Positions 37,401-46,363 are shown, counted from the first letter of the stretch. The stretch: 64,000 bases of DNA from Aquipluma nitroreducens (GCF_009689585.1 NZ_AP018694.1:4579501-4643500); one strand, 5' to 3'. The notes: generated by a model from the sequence alone, not told the origin. A program made the numbers and translations.

Positions 37401-37518
37401 ATCGATGAAAAACTATTTTACATTCAGTAAAATTGATAATTACGACCCTGAGCGTGGTGGCGCTATTTCCTTCCCATTGTCAAAACAGTTAGTTGTAGGT
37501 GTTAATGTTGAATTCTAA
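34447..37518 (+). CDS. SusC-family TonB-dependent outer-membrane transporter
   Basis: 1023 aa. A signal peptide ends at SAQLYAQ, followed by a carboxypeptidase-D-like domain (about 28-110, VSGVVVDETNTPLPGVNVVVKG), a TonB-box-like VDEVVAVGYGTVKKRDLTGSV, and a plug domain (RVPGLDIQQSSG..., LRGNRSISASNSPLILVDGI, YGTRGANGVIIITTKRG). The remainder is a 22-strand barrel. SusC pairs with the SusD gene 19 bp downstream and imports oligosaccharides. The TonB-like gene at 14424 could supply energy, but a distant one is just as likely. The substrate is probably pectin-derived, judging from its neighbours. Confidence 0.96.
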   Translation: MMKMKQSFLGKVCLLALFVIFTSAQLYAQKVSGVVVDETNTPLPGVNVVVKGTTNGVITDFDGKFSINPANIQKDVLSFSFIGMETKEISINGQKEINVQMKSNTLELDEVVAVGYGTVKKRDLTGSVSSVKSEEITKTSSSNAMQAMQARVPGLDIQQSSGQAGAGININLRGNRSISASNSPLILVDGIEYGSTLDVNPSDIESMEVLKDASSTAIYGTRGANGVIIITTKRGKSGSTKVNFNAYVSSNSPTNVPQVMYGDKEVQRLIDKANYQADSKSGNWGTSNLTPEQVLTESLEDFTEIGIYQDKSYTNWADMILQNGLTKNYELSVSGGNEKTTFNLSLGTMFDEGLMKDDKQSRYNVRTNLDHKISNVFKAGTSLMFTYKDNDSRNSSVFSQALKMTSITHPYTAEGVLIATPNPRYAAHCNPLLDEIDGAYKNNVESTRFFGNTYLEVSPMKNMNFKTIFALDRSNTRSGIYQDYQSVSRYQSPGTSSISSEYENKTGLTWENTLNYNTNFGGTKHEITALLGHSMKQSVYEESITSGDAGREHYYTSLFYDLSKIASATTTSQFIKSSMMSYFGRLNYKYNEKYLLTASVRADGSSTLAKGHQWGYFPSVAAAWRVNEESFLKDTEWLSNLKLRTSWGISGNAAVGAYSTLTSLSTTPVYYYLGATSIAGNIPSTLGNKDLTWEKTASYNFGLDFGIIDNRVSGTIDYFISNTSDLLYRKSAPPSSVYPSVLANIGETKGHGLEVSLNTLVAKTKDFSWDINWTYTTYKDEITKLSEGVTTNISGTTGQIVGQAVSIYYDFEANGNWNVGEYATYKADWEARHPGETIGYVAAYGAPGTMKIVDRNDDGMLNDDDKIVYNRSPKHIFGMNNSVAYKNFSLSVLVYARIGGYISYDMNSQLNYESANWGNLDYWTPTNVNAKFPSPGAPSTTFGSYGSALKYEKADYLKIKDITLGYNLPKSAISHIGLSNVKVYGSMKNYFTFSKIDNYDPERGGAISFPLSKQLVVGVNVEF

Positions 37519-37537
37519 TTACTAATAAGAAATAACG

Positions 37538-39553
37538 ATGAAAAAGAAAATATATATCCTAATAGCTGCCATGGCGCTTATGCTTGGTACGCCTTCCTGC
37601 TCTGATTATCTGGATGAAGATAATAAGGTAGGTGCAACGGCCGATCTTACTTATTCTACAGCAACGGGTATTCAGGGGCTGGTCTCTTCTTGCTACAGTT
37701 TTTCGAGAGGCTGGTATGGTAAAGAAGCTGGTCTTGGTTTGTCGGAAATGGGTACAGACTTATTCAATTATGGTTACGACAACAAACAGAAATCACTAAC
37801 CTCCTATAACCTTACTTCTGTAAGCTTAGATGACAATTCAAGTGATAATGCTTGTCTGGATCAATATTGGGAGTTATTCTATTGTGCTGTCGATGTTTGC
37901 AATACAGCCCTCAAATATATTCCGCTAAATACAGTAATTAATGAAACGGTACGTAGTCAGTACATGGGCGAGGCATATTTTATGCGTGCCTTTTATTACC
38001 TCCACATGGTTAATATCTGGGGTGCAATTCCATACAACACAGAGCCGCCAAGCTCAGTTGTGACTGATGCAACACGTGTACCGGAAGAAGTTGTTTACAG
38101 CAATATTCTTGCTGATCTCGATAAATCGATTGCTGCTTTTAACACAGCCAATTACAAGACGAAAGCCGATGGGCGTGCCAATTATTGGGCAGCCCGCGCA
38201 TTAAAAGCACGTACATTACTTTATGCTGCATCGTGGTTAGGAAAAAGTAGCATTACAATAAATGCGGACTATAACGGTAAGGATTTGTACGCTCTTGCAA
38301 AAGCTGAATCTGAAGCAGTTATTGGCAGTGGAATCGCTTCTTTCTACGATAATTATGCCGATACATGGTCGATGAAGAATGAAGATGCTTCAAAAAACAA
38401 AGAATCGATTTTTGGAGTGACTTATTCTCCTGACGTTACAACAAACGTTAACTGTATTCCTTATCGCTACCGGACAAATGCAAGTGGTTCAGCATTGTCG
38501 TACAATGGTTTAATTACCCGCACAGGGTATTCCCGCGGTGGTAGCGCTATGCTGCTAATGTTTGTTGGTATGTGGAACAACGGAGCTTCTGACCTTGGGA
38601 ATAATGGAAATGAGACTTTTGTTCGCGTTTTGGGTGAATCAACTTCATATGTTACTAACATCATCACAAAATCAAAAGTTTATGTAGCTCCAACTTATTC
38701 ACCTTATGGTCGCGGATTTACCCGTTATTTACCTTCCGTTTATTTGTGGAAACTGCTCGACAAATACCGCGCTACCGACCAACGAACTAATGCTACGCTG
38801 CTCGAAGCTTATACAATTGCTCCTGGATTGGAAAAAAGTTCTAAAAACTATCCTTCCATTCAGGATACTGCAATCTATTATTGCCCATTAGATGGTAATT
38901 CAGCTGAAGGTAAAGCGAAACAGGCTTGGGCTAAAGGTCGTTATCGCATCCAGTTTATGGCAAATGGCGACATTCCAGTCTTTACATCTACCGACCCTGC
39001 AACAGCAAAACCCACAGAGGCTGCTAAAGCAAAATCAGATGTTTATGGTGACGCACGCTACAACTCATACAAAATTGGAGGATGGTGTTCTTATCCTGGA
39101 ATCAAAAAATTCCTTGATGACGTTTATGATCCGCTTTACCCAACCAATGATATTTCGAGCCGCGACGCTATTGTATTGCGTTTAGCCGAAATGTACCTGA
39201 TAAAAGCTGAAGCCGAATTAGGTACCGGAAGTGCGAGCGCAGCTCTTGCAACACTGAATGAATTGCGTGCAAAACGTGCTATTGCCGGAAAAGATAATTC
39301 ATTATCAGGAACTGTTGACATCAATACAATTCTTGATGAACGCGCAATCGAATTATGTGGCGAACAACAACGTTGGTTCGACCTTAAACGCACAAAAACT
39401 CTTGTTAGTCGTGTGAAAGCATATAATGCTCAGGGAGCCGCAAGTATTAAGGACATTCACTATTACCGTCCAATTCCTCAGGCTCAGTTAGATGCTGTTA
39501 CGAATAAAAGTACGACTGCTGGTACCGGTTTCTGGCAGAACGATGGGTATTAA
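37538..39553 (+). CDS. SusD/RagB-family substrate-binding lipoprotein
   Basis: 671 aa, larger than a typical SusD (500-600 aa). Lipobox TPSCSD with Cys21. The family body is seen in AYFMRAFYYLHMVNIWGAIPYNTEPPSS (TPR-type N-terminal part), WAARALKARTLLYAAS, LRLAEMYLIKAEAELGTGSASAALATLNELRAKRA and LDERAIELCGEQQRWFDLKRTKTLV near the C-terminus. The protein caps the SusC barrel and binds oligosaccharides at the cell surface. It is translationally close to susC (19 bp) and separated from the cupin gene by a terminator. Confidence 0.95.
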   Translation: MKKKIYILIAAMALMLGTPSCSDYLDEDNKVGATADLTYSTATGIQGLVSSCYSFSRGWYGKEAGLGLSEMGTDLFNYGYDNKQKSLTSYNLTSVSLDDNSSDNACLDQYWELFYCAVDVCNTALKYIPLNTVINETVRSQYMGEAYFMRAFYYLHMVNIWGAIPYNTEPPSSVVTDATRVPEEVVYSNILADLDKSIAAFNTANYKTKADGRANYWAARALKARTLLYAASWLGKSSITINADYNGKDLYALAKAESEAVIGSGIASFYDNYADTWSMKNEDASKNKESIFGVTYSPDVTTNVNCIPYRYRTNASGSALSYNGLITRTGYSRGGSAMLLMFVGMWNNGASDLGNNGNETFVRVLGESTSYVTNIITKSKVYVAPTYSPYGRGFTRYLPSVYLWKLLDKYRATDQRTNATLLEAYTIAPGLEKSSKNYPSIQDTAIYYCPLDGNSAEGKAKQAWAKGRYRIQFMANGDIPVFTSTDPATAKPTEAAKAKSDVYGDARYNSYKIGGWCSYPGIKKFLDDVYDPLYPTNDISSRDAIVLRLAEMYLIKAEAELGTGSASAALATLNELRAKRAIAGKDNSLSGTVDINTILDERAIELCGEQQRWFDLKRTKTLVSRVKAYNAQGAASIKDIHYYRPIPQAQLDAVTNKSTTAGTGFWQNDGY

Positions 39554-39637
39554 ACGTATAAATGCTACTTGCTTTTAAAAGTAAGTTAGCTTTTATAGTT
39601 CCTTGAAAATACGAAATTATACCCTGTAATAATTAAG

Positions 39638-39687
39638 GGCACTGGAAGCTTTTGTGGAATAAACGGAAGCGTCCCAGTGCCTTTATT
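39638..39687 (+). terminator. Hairpin after SusD
   Basis: GGCACTGG (39638-39645) pairs with CCAGTGCC (39674-39681), followed by T-rich sequence; the loop is about 28 nt, long for a terminator. It probably attenuates transcription between the SusCD and enzyme parts of the PUL. Confidence 0.5.
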
Positions 39688-39744
39688 TGGTTTTTAGCCT
39701 TTGATAAAATTTTGTGACATTATATGTTTGATTAATTTAGAGGC

Positions 39745-40557
39745 ATGAAGATAAAGTATTGTGTTTATTTCAGTTATTTGGACTACAGAAAACTATTGAT
39801 GAGTTTTCTCTTTGTTTCTCTTTGCAGTTTTTCTTTTGCTCAATTGCTACCTGTTCTGCCGGGAGTTTACCGATGGGCAGATCGCTCTGTAAAGGTCAAT
39901 GGAGACAGAGAGTCTGGGGTTTTCCTTGAAGGAACAGCTCCCAATTTAGACTATTTGAGAATTCATGCAACGACACAGTATAAGGGCGCAAAACCAAGTC
40001 CTGCCCACATCAATAAAGAGCGGGAAGAATTGGTTATTGTAAAAGAGGGCACTATGAAAGCCACTATTGATGGTAAGACTAAAGTTCTTGGTGCGGGTAG
40101 TGTTCTTTTAATCATGCCACAACAAATGCAGTCTTTCGAAAATATTGGTGATGGCCCGCTTACTTATTATGTGATGCAGTATAAATCTACAAAACCCGCA
40201 AATCTTGAACGTGGTAGGACTGGAGGAGGATCGATGATGCTAAATGCTGACTCATTGGTATTCAAATCGACTGAAAAAGGAGGAAGCCGTGCTTATTTCG
40301 ACAGAGCCACCGCTATGTGCGAACGGTTTGAAATGCATGTTACTCAGTTAAATAAAAAGGGCCCAAGTCATACATCGCATTCCCATTCAGAAACCGAAAT
40401 AATTTTGGTTATATCAGGTGAAACCGAAATGACTATTGACGGCAAGGAATACAAAGCTGACGCTGGTGATTTTTATTTTATAAATTCTGAATTGTTGCAT
40501 GGAATGCGCAATGCTGGTAATGCACCATGTTCATATTTTGCTTTCAAGTGGAATTGA
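39745..40557 (+). CDS. Secreted double-cupin protein
   Basis: 270 aa from 39745; an internal ATG at 39799 would begin a tidier signal peptide (MSFLFVSLCSFSFAQ). Two cupin domains are visible. The first is around HINKEREELVIVKEGTMKATIDGK. The second is around HTSHSHSETEIILVISGETEMTIDGKEYKADAGDFYFI, with the metal-ligand pattern HxHxxxxE and a later His in LLHGM. Periplasmic cupins of this kind occur in pectin PULs and are often compared with KdgF, which opens the ring of unsaturated uronates, although KdgF has a single domain. A role in handling uronate products is inferred from context. Confidence 0.75.
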   Translation: MKIKYCVYFSYLDYRKLLMSFLFVSLCSFSFAQLLPVLPGVYRWADRSVKVNGDRESGVFLEGTAPNLDYLRIHATTQYKGAKPSPAHINKEREELVIVKEGTMKATIDGKTKVLGAGSVLLIMPQQMQSFENIGDGPLTYYVMQYKSTKPANLERGRTGGGSMMLNADSLVFKSTEKGGSRAYFDRATAMCERFEMHVTQLNKKGPSHTSHSHSETEIILVISGETEMTIDGKEYKADAGDFYFINSELLHGMRNAGNAPCSYFAFKWN

Positions 40558-40601
40558 TATTATGCCTGATAATCAGTAATAAAATTGAATTAATTAGTTG
40601 A

Positions 40602-42002
40602 ATGATGAAAAAATTTATTCCGGTTGTTTTCCTGACATTTTTTGTGATTTCGATTTTTGCCCAGAACGCTGAACCCGCATGGCGTGAAATATACCCCCAA
40701 ATTCTAAAAAATATCAGCGCTCCTGTTTTTAAAAATCAGGATTACAATATTTGCGATTTTGGAGCTGTGGCAAATGATTCGACTATCCTCAATAACGAAT
40801 CAATCGATCGCGCCATTGCAACCTGTAGTCTAAATGGAGGTGGCAGAGTTATCGTTCCGGAAGGCATTTGGCATACCGCGCCCATCAGGCTTAAAAGCGA
40901 TGTAAACTTATACCTGAGCGAAGGAGCTGTCCTTTTATTTACTACCGATGCCGACTATTTCCCGACCGTTTTAACTCGTTGGGAAGGGCTCGATTGTTAC
41001 AACCTACAACCCCTGATTTATGCCTATGGCGAGAAAAATATAGCCATCACCGGAAAAGGAACAATTGATGGCGCTGCAAAAAACGAGAATTGGTGGAAGA
41101 AATGTGGCGCACCATCTTTTGGTTGGAAAGCAGGCGATATTTCGCAACGGGTTGGTCGCCCCAAATTACAGCAATGGGCTGTCGATAAAGTTCCGTTTGC
41201 CCAAAGAATACTAAAGAAGGAAGACGGAATGAGGCCACAATTGATTAATTTATACCTGTGTGAAAATGTATTGATTGAAGGTGTTAAATTGCTGCGTTCA
41301 CCTTTTTGGGTCATACATCCGCTTTTGTGCGATAATGTGACTGTGCGCGGCGTACACATCGAAAATGATGGTCCGAACGGTGATGGCTGTGATCCGGAAT
41401 CGTGTACCAACGTATTGATTGAGAATTGTTTCTTCCATACAGGCGACGATTGTATAGCTATCAAGTCAGGACGAAATAACGATGGCCGTTTGTGGTCGAA
41501 ACCAAGTCAAAATATTATTGTCCGGAATTGTGAAATGAAAAATGGACATGGCGGAGTTGTGGTAGGTAGCGAAATCACAGGTGGTTACAAAAATCTTTTT
41601 GTCGAAAATTGCAAAATGGATAGTCCTTTATTAGACCGTGTAATTCGCATTAAAACAAACACCTGTCGCGGTGGTATAATCGAGAATATTTATGTGCGTA
41701 AAGTTGAGGTAGGTCAGTGCAAAGAAGCCGTTCTTCATATCAATCTACTTTACGAACCCAATGAAATCGGCGAAAGGGGATTTCTTCCAACCGTACGAAA
41801 TATTTATATGGAAGATGTTAACTGCCAAAAAAGCCGGAATGGAGTTTTTATCGATGCGTTGAAAGAACAAACCAATGTGTATAATATCAATGTCAGTAAC
41901 TGCACTTTTAATGGTGTAACTAGTGGAAATTCAATAACTGGTCAGACCAAAGATATTCACTTCAATAACCTGATAATAAATGGGAAGAAGTACAATCAAT
42001 AA
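40602..42002 (+). CDS. GH28 polygalacturonase-type hydrolase (1)
   Basis: 466 aa with a signal peptide (MMKKFIPVVFLTFFVISIFAQ). The right-handed beta-helix signature motifs of family GH28 are all present: NGDGCDPESC (catalytic Asp positions), GDDCIAIKSG with the paired aspartates, GHGGVVVGSE with the conserved His and Gly, and RIKTN with the RxK. The enzyme hydrolyses alpha-galacturonosyl linkages in homogalacturonan or rhamnogalacturonan; exo or endo action is not resolved. It is the first of two GH28 genes in this PUL. Confidence 0.93.
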   Translation: MMKKFIPVVFLTFFVISIFAQNAEPAWREIYPQILKNISAPVFKNQDYNICDFGAVANDSTILNNESIDRAIATCSLNGGGRVIVPEGIWHTAPIRLKSDVNLYLSEGAVLLFTTDADYFPTVLTRWEGLDCYNLQPLIYAYGEKNIAITGKGTIDGAAKNENWWKKCGAPSFGWKAGDISQRVGRPKLQQWAVDKVPFAQRILKKEDGMRPQLINLYLCENVLIEGVKLLRSPFWVIHPLLCDNVTVRGVHIENDGPNGDGCDPESCTNVLIENCFFHTGDDCIAIKSGRNNDGRLWSKPSQNIIVRNCEMKNGHGGVVVGSEITGGYKNLFVENCKMDSPLLDRVIRIKTNTCRGGIIENIYVRKVEVGQCKEAVLHINLLYEPNEIGERGFLPTVRNIYMEDVNCQKSRNGVFIDALKEQTNVYNINVSNCTFNGVTSGNSITGQTKDIHFNNLIINGKKYNQ

Positions 42003-42040
42003 ATTATAAACCAGCCCAAGTAACTATACATATACATTCA

Positions 42041-42190
42041 ATGAACAATTTGTGCTTGTTGCTAATTTGTCTACTTATAAACTGGAATTGTTTTTCAAAT
42101 TCCGTTCAAAAAATGGTAGGTAAGGCAGTTAATGTTTCCGGAGATTCAGCATTGATTCATAAAATGTTGAAAACCCACAGAATGATTTGA
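42041..42190 (+). CDS. 49-aa secreted-peptide ORF between two PUL enzymes
   Basis: ATG at 42041 to TGA at 42188. The N-terminus is a hydrophobic signal-like stretch (MNNLCLLLICLLINW), followed by NCFSNSVQKMVGKAVNVSGD and an abrupt end (KMLKTHRMI). It lies in the 254-bp gap between the first GH28 and the esterase-like gene. It may be a small exported protein or the surviving 5' end of a disrupted gene. No family is recognised and the coding status is uncertain. Confidence 0.35.
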   Translation: MNNLCLLLICLLINWNCFSNSVQKMVGKAVNVSGDSALIHKMLKTHRMI

Positions 42191-42256
42191 GGATTGGGTT
42201 TTAATCCTGAAGAATGAATGATTGCAGGAAATTCTAAACATATAAACTTTTATCCG

Positions 42257-43636
42257 ATGAGACCCATTTTTGTAATTTTTATTCTGCTGATTACAACTGG
42301 TTTATTTGCCCAAACCGTTGAAGAAAATTACCGGAAACCATTGAAAGAGGTTTTGATTCAGGTTGAAAACCGGTTTCATGTCAAACTCAATTTTGACGAA
42401 AAGTTAGTTGCCAACCGTTCGGTAAATTATGCGCAATGGCGCTTTAAAGACGATATAGAACCAACTTTGCAGGCTGTTTTGGGGCCGTTAGATTTGGTTT
42501 GGTCAAAAAGTGGAGATGACACTTATAAAATTGAGGATTTTCAGTATCACCGCCGGTCGGTTGAAGAAGGGCAAAAACACCTGAACCGTTTGCTTTCTTT
42601 GTATCCCACACTTCCGGATTGGTGGAAGCGCAAAGCTGTATTGCAGCAATGTATACTTTCAACACTGGGATTGTCTCCGCTTCCGGCAAAAGTTAATTCG
42701 GATCCGATTTATGCACATAAACGCCAGCTCAATGGATATACTGCCGAAAACGTTGCCATCGAAAGCCTTCCCGGAGTATTTGTGAGCGGAACCTTATATA
42801 GGCCTATCAAGGGTAAAGGCCCTTTTCCTGCTGTGATGGTTGCACAAGGACATGGCGAAATTCAGCATTACGGCGAAAGCTCGCAATTATTGAGCGCTAC
42901 TTTGGCACGTATGGGTGCAGTAGTTTTTAGCTACGACATGTTTGCCAAAGGCGAAGAAAGCCTCCAGTTCGCATTCGACGATCACCGAACCATTCTGGCG
43001 CCAACCATGCAGACCTTAAACAGCATCCGGATACTCGATTTCCTGAGTTCGTTGCCTTACGTCGACACCAAGCGAATTGGTATGACTGGAGCTTCCGGCG
43101 GCGGAACACAAACATTTCTAATGACTGCACTCGATCCGAGAATTGCTGTGAGCGCTCCGGTCGTGATGGTTTTGTCGTGGTTTTTTGGTGGCTGTCCTTG
43201 CGAGAGCGGAATGCCGATTCATTCGTGTGGTGAGTGGGGTACCAATAATGTGGAAATTGCCGCTATGGCCGCACCACGTCCTATGTTGGTTGTTTCTGAT
43301 GGAGGTGACTGGACGGCCAATGTTCCTGAAATTGAATTTCCGTACCTGAAAAAAGTATATTCCTTATTTGGAAAACCCGAATTGGTTGAAAACGTCCATC
43401 TGGTAAAAGAAGGGCATGATTACGGTCCATCCAAACGTCAGGCTGTTTATGAGTTTTTAGCCAGACAATTTGCTCTGAATTTCGACGCCGTAAAAATGTC
43501 ATCTGGCTTGGTCGATGAATCAAAATCGACTGTTGAACCCAAAACGGAGATGCTGGTATTTGGAGAAAATGGAGAACGTTTACCCACAAATGCCATTCAT
43601 GGGATTGAGGCTTTAAAAACACTATTCAAAAAATAA
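42257..43636 (+). CDS. Alpha/beta-hydrolase, acetyl-esterase-like, with N-terminal extra domain
   Basis: 459 aa from the ATG at 42257, chosen because it begins a signal peptide (MRPIFVIFILLITTGLFAQ); the longer frame from 42218 adds 13 residues. The C-terminal part (about 135-430) is an alpha/beta hydrolase with PAVMVAQGHGE (oxyanion region), nucleophile Ser280 in GASGGG and HDYGPSKR near the catalytic His; Asp is in VVSDGG. This matches acetyl-xylan-esterase/dienelactone-hydrolase-like proteins in PULs. Residues about 25-100 (LKEVLIQVENRFHVKLNFDEKLV) resemble the STN short domain of secretins and TonB receptors. It probably removes acetyl groups from pectin; the extra domain may serve in protein interaction. 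Confidence 0.75.
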   Translation: MRPIFVIFILLITTGLFAQTVEENYRKPLKEVLIQVENRFHVKLNFDEKLVANRSVNYAQWRFKDDIEPTLQAVLGPLDLVWSKSGDDTYKIEDFQYHRRSVEEGQKHLNRLLSLYPTLPDWWKRKAVLQQCILSTLGLSPLPAKVNSDPIYAHKRQLNGYTAENVAIESLPGVFVSGTLYRPIKGKGPFPAVMVAQGHGEIQHYGESSQLLSATLARMGAVVFSYDMFAKGEESLQFAFDDHRTILAPTMQTLNSIRILDFLSSLPYVDTKRIGMTGASGGGTQTFLMTALDPRIAVSAPVVMVLSWFFGGCPCESGMPIHSCGEWGTNNVEIAAMAAPRPMLVVSDGGDWTANVPEIEFPYLKKVYSLFGKPELVENVHLVKEGHDYGPSKRQAVYEFLARQFALNFDAVKMSSGLVDESKSTVEPKTEMLVFGENGERLPTNAIHGIEALKTLFKK

Positions 43637-43640
43637 ACAA

Positions 43641-44618
43641 ATGAAGATTTTTAAATTAACTATTGTTTGCTTGCTGATTTCGATGTGGACTTTCTCGGCC
43701 GAAAAGTATGATTATGTGGTTGCTCTTGATGGTAGCGGAGATTACACGTCCATACAGAAAGCTCTCGATGCCTGCAAAATTTTTCCCGACCAACGGATAA
43801 CTATTCATGTAAAAAATGGAATTTATACTGAGAAAGTAGCTGTTCTGTCGGGCAATACGCAAATTTCAATCATTGGCGAAAGTGTTGATAAGACCATCAT
43901 TTCTTTTGGCGATTACTTCGATAAAATAGACCGAGGACGGAACAGTACTTTCTACACGTCTACGTTAAAGGTTGATGCCAGCGACTTTGTGCTGGAAAAT
44001 ATTACAGTTGAAAATTCGGCTGGTCCGGTTGGCCAGGCGCTAACCCTGCACGTTGAGGGCGACCGCTGTGTATTTCGCAATTGCAGGTTTTTAGGCAATC
44101 AGGATACTGTTTATGCTGCCGGAAAGTATAGCCGTCAGTATTTTTACAATTGTTACATCGAAGGGACTACCGATTTTATTTTCGGTGAGGCTACCGCTGT
44201 TTTTGAACAATGTTCGCTTCATTGCAAAGCCAATTCGTTCCTGACAGCAGCCAGCACTACCGAAGGAAAACCTTTCGGCTTCGTGTTTCTGAATTGCAAA
44301 ATCACGGCTGCTTCAGGAGTCGACAATGTATTTCTGGGTCGTCCGTGGCGAAGTTTTGCCAAAGTTGCATTCCTGAATTGTGAAATGGGCTCGTTTATCA
44401 TTCCTGAAGGCTGGGACAATTGGTCGAAAACAGAAAATGAAAAAACAGCACAATTCGCTGAATATAACAATTCAGGAGCAGGCGCTAACACCGAAAAACG
44501 TGTTGGATGGTCGATAAAATTAAACAAGGAGGAAGCCTTGAAGTTTAACAAAGAAAATATTTTTACGCCACTTGGCTGGGAAATTTCATCTGGTAAAAAG
44601 TGGTACAATATTGATTAG
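43641..44618 (+). CDS. Pectin methylesterase (CE8)
   Basis: 325 aa with a signal peptide (MKIFKLTIVCLLISMWTFSA). Family CE8 signatures: Asp155 in GNQDTVYA, Asp178 in TDFIFGEATAVF and Arg234 in FLGRPWR. The enzyme demethylates the galacturonate of homogalacturonan, making it a substrate for GH28 and lyases. The start codon lies 4 bp after the esterase stop, and the GH43 gene follows after 11 bp, so these form a tight operon. Confidence 0.96.
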   Translation: MKIFKLTIVCLLISMWTFSAEKYDYVVALDGSGDYTSIQKALDACKIFPDQRITIHVKNGIYTEKVAVLSGNTQISIIGESVDKTIISFGDYFDKIDRGRNSTFYTSTLKVDASDFVLENITVENSAGPVGQALTLHVEGDRCVFRNCRFLGNQDTVYAAGKYSRQYFYNCYIEGTTDFIFGEATAVFEQCSLHCKANSFLTAASTTEGKPFGFVFLNCKITAASGVDNVFLGRPWRSFAKVAFLNCEMGSFIIPEGWDNWSKTENEKTAQFAEYNNSGAGANTEKRVGWSIKLNKEEALKFNKENIFTPLGWEISSGKKWYNID

Positions 44619-44629
44619 TAAAGAATTAT

Positions 44630-46252
44630 ATGAAGCATTACGTTTATCTTGCTGCATTCCTTTTTACGTTTGCCAATCTGTCTTTCGCACAAAAAACGAG
44701 CGAAATTTCCAAATCCTGGGTTTCAGATAATGGCAATGGAACCTATACCAATCCGGTTTTGTATGCCGATTATTCCGATCCGGATGCCATTCGGGTGGGC
44801 GATGATTATTATTTGGTGGCCTCCTCGTTTAATTGCGTTCCGGGATTGCCAATCCTTCATTCCAGAGATTTGGTCAATTGGGAACTAATAGGCCATGCAC
44901 TTGAAAAACAACCGCCTTTTGATGTGTTCGATAAAGTTCAGCATGGCGGAGGCGTTTGGGCGCCGTGCATCAGATACCACAACAATCAGTTTTACATTTA
45001 TTATCCTGATCCTGATTTTGGTGTATATATGGTGAAAGCTACAAATCCCAAGGGGCCATGGTCAGAGCCTTTGCTTGTCCAGGCAGGGAAAGGGCTGATT
45101 GATCCTTCGCCACTTTGGGATACTGATGGAAAAGCTTATCTGGTTTATGCTTTCGCCGGAAGTCGTGCGGGTGTGAAAAGCGTGATTCTGATTAACCGAA
45201 TGAATGCTGAAGGAAGTAAGCTGATTGGCAACAGCGTGATGCTCATCGACGGACATCAGAAACACCCGACGATTGAGGGGCCTAAAATTTACAAACGAAA
45301 CGGTTGGTATTACATTTTTGCACCGGCTGGAGGTGTTCCAACTGGCTGGCAAATGGTTATGCGCTCGAAAAATATTTTTGGCCCATACGAAGATAAAATC
45401 GTTATGGCTCAGGGCAAAACAGACATCAACGGGCCGCATCAGGGCGCTTGGGTTGATACCAATGCCGGCGAAAACTGGTTCCTGAATTTTCAGGATTTGG
45501 GTGCGTACGGAAGAGTACTTCACCTCAATCCGATGAAATGGGAGAACGACTGGCCGGTAATTGGCGTTGATGCCGACGGCGATGGCTGCGGCGAGCCAGT
45601 TCGTACTTACAAAAGGCCAAATGTTGGCAAAACCTATCCGAAGATAACACCACCGGAAAGCGATGAGTTTAATGGCAGTGAATTGGGTTTACAGTGGCAG
45701 TGGCATGCCAATTATCAGACTACTTGGGGATTCCCATCTGGTAATCTTGGCTTTTTTAGGCTGAATTGTATTCCTTGTCCAGCCGAAGCAACAAACCTTT
45801 GGGGCATTTCGAATATGCTTTTGCAGAAATTTCCCGCAGAGGAATTTACAGCCACAACAAAATTGACATTCGATGCCCGTTTCGATAAAGAGGAAGTTGG
45901 CCTGATTGTCATGGGATTGGACTACGGGCGATTAACTGTAAAACGAGAAGATGGAAAACTAAATCTCTATGTCGCTCATTGTAAGAATGCTGATAAGGGA
46001 ACAACAGAAGATCTTGTTTCTGGTCCTGAACTGAATTCATATCTGGTTTATTTTCGGGTAACAGTGAAAAAAGGTGCTGAATGCAGTTTCAGTTACAGTA
46101 CCGATGGCGTTTCATTTACTTCGTTGGGAAACTCATTCAAAGCTCGAGAAGGCAAATGGATTGGCGCTAAAGTTGGGCTTTATGCCTTGCGCGAAGGCAT
46201 CATTAACGATGCCGGATCTGTTGATATCGACTGGTTCAGGGTGGAGAAATAA
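44630..46252 (+). CDS. GH43 family arabinosidase/xylosidase-like protein with C-terminal lectin-like domain
   Basis: 540 aa, signal peptide to about residue 20. The N-terminal five-bladed propeller has the GH43 catalytic triad: Asp in YSDPDAIRVGDDYYLVASS, Asp in IDPSPLWDTDGKAYLVYA and Glu in IEGPKIYKRNGWYYIFA. The C-terminal ~200 residues (from about 345, PPESDEFNGSELGLQWQW) are a concanavalin-like beta-sandwich of the type attached to GH43 proteins. The usual role is removing arabinose or xylose side chains. In this PUL it probably trims pectin side chains; linkage specificity cannot be read from the sequence. Confidence 0.9.
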   Translation: MKHYVYLAAFLFTFANLSFAQKTSEISKSWVSDNGNGTYTNPVLYADYSDPDAIRVGDDYYLVASSFNCVPGLPILHSRDLVNWELIGHALEKQPPFDVFDKVQHGGGVWAPCIRYHNNQFYIYYPDPDFGVYMVKATNPKGPWSEPLLVQAGKGLIDPSPLWDTDGKAYLVYAFAGSRAGVKSVILINRMNAEGSKLIGNSVMLIDGHQKHPTIEGPKIYKRNGWYYIFAPAGGVPTGWQMVMRSKNIFGPYEDKIVMAQGKTDINGPHQGAWVDTNAGENWFLNFQDLGAYGRVLHLNPMKWENDWPVIGVDADGDGCGEPVRTYKRPNVGKTYPKITPPESDEFNGSELGLQWQWHANYQTTWGFPSGNLGFFRLNCIPCPAEATNLWGISNMLLQKFPAEEFTATTKLTFDARFDKEEVGLIVMGLDYGRLTVKREDGKLNLYVAHCKNADKGTTEDLVSGPELNSYLVYFRVTVKKGAECSFSYSTDGVSFTSLGNSFKAREGKWIGAKVGLYALREGIINDAGSVDIDWFRVEK

Positions 46253-46295
46253 GAAAGACCGAAGTCGGAAAACGGAAGACCATAGACGGAAGTCC

Positions 46296-46328
46296 GCTCC
46301 CTGAGTAGCGAAGCGTATCGAAGGGAGC
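46296..46328. repeat. Palindromic REP-like element
   Basis: GCTCCCT (46296-46302) pairs with AGGGAGC (46322-46328), with CTGAGTAGCGAAGCGTATCGA between. The inner part resembles the CCTGAG-CGAAGTCGAAGGG-type repeats scattered in many genomes. It lies between GH43 and the second GH28 gene. Confidence 0.5.
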
Positions 46329-46363
46329 ATTGAGAAATTTTAATAATGTGTTATAGTGAAAAA

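Noticed and set aside
39745-39798. Start of the cupin at 39745
   Set aside because: Not firmly rejected: an internal ATG at 39799 gives a cleaner signal peptide, but the longer start cannot be excluded, so the longer form is reported.
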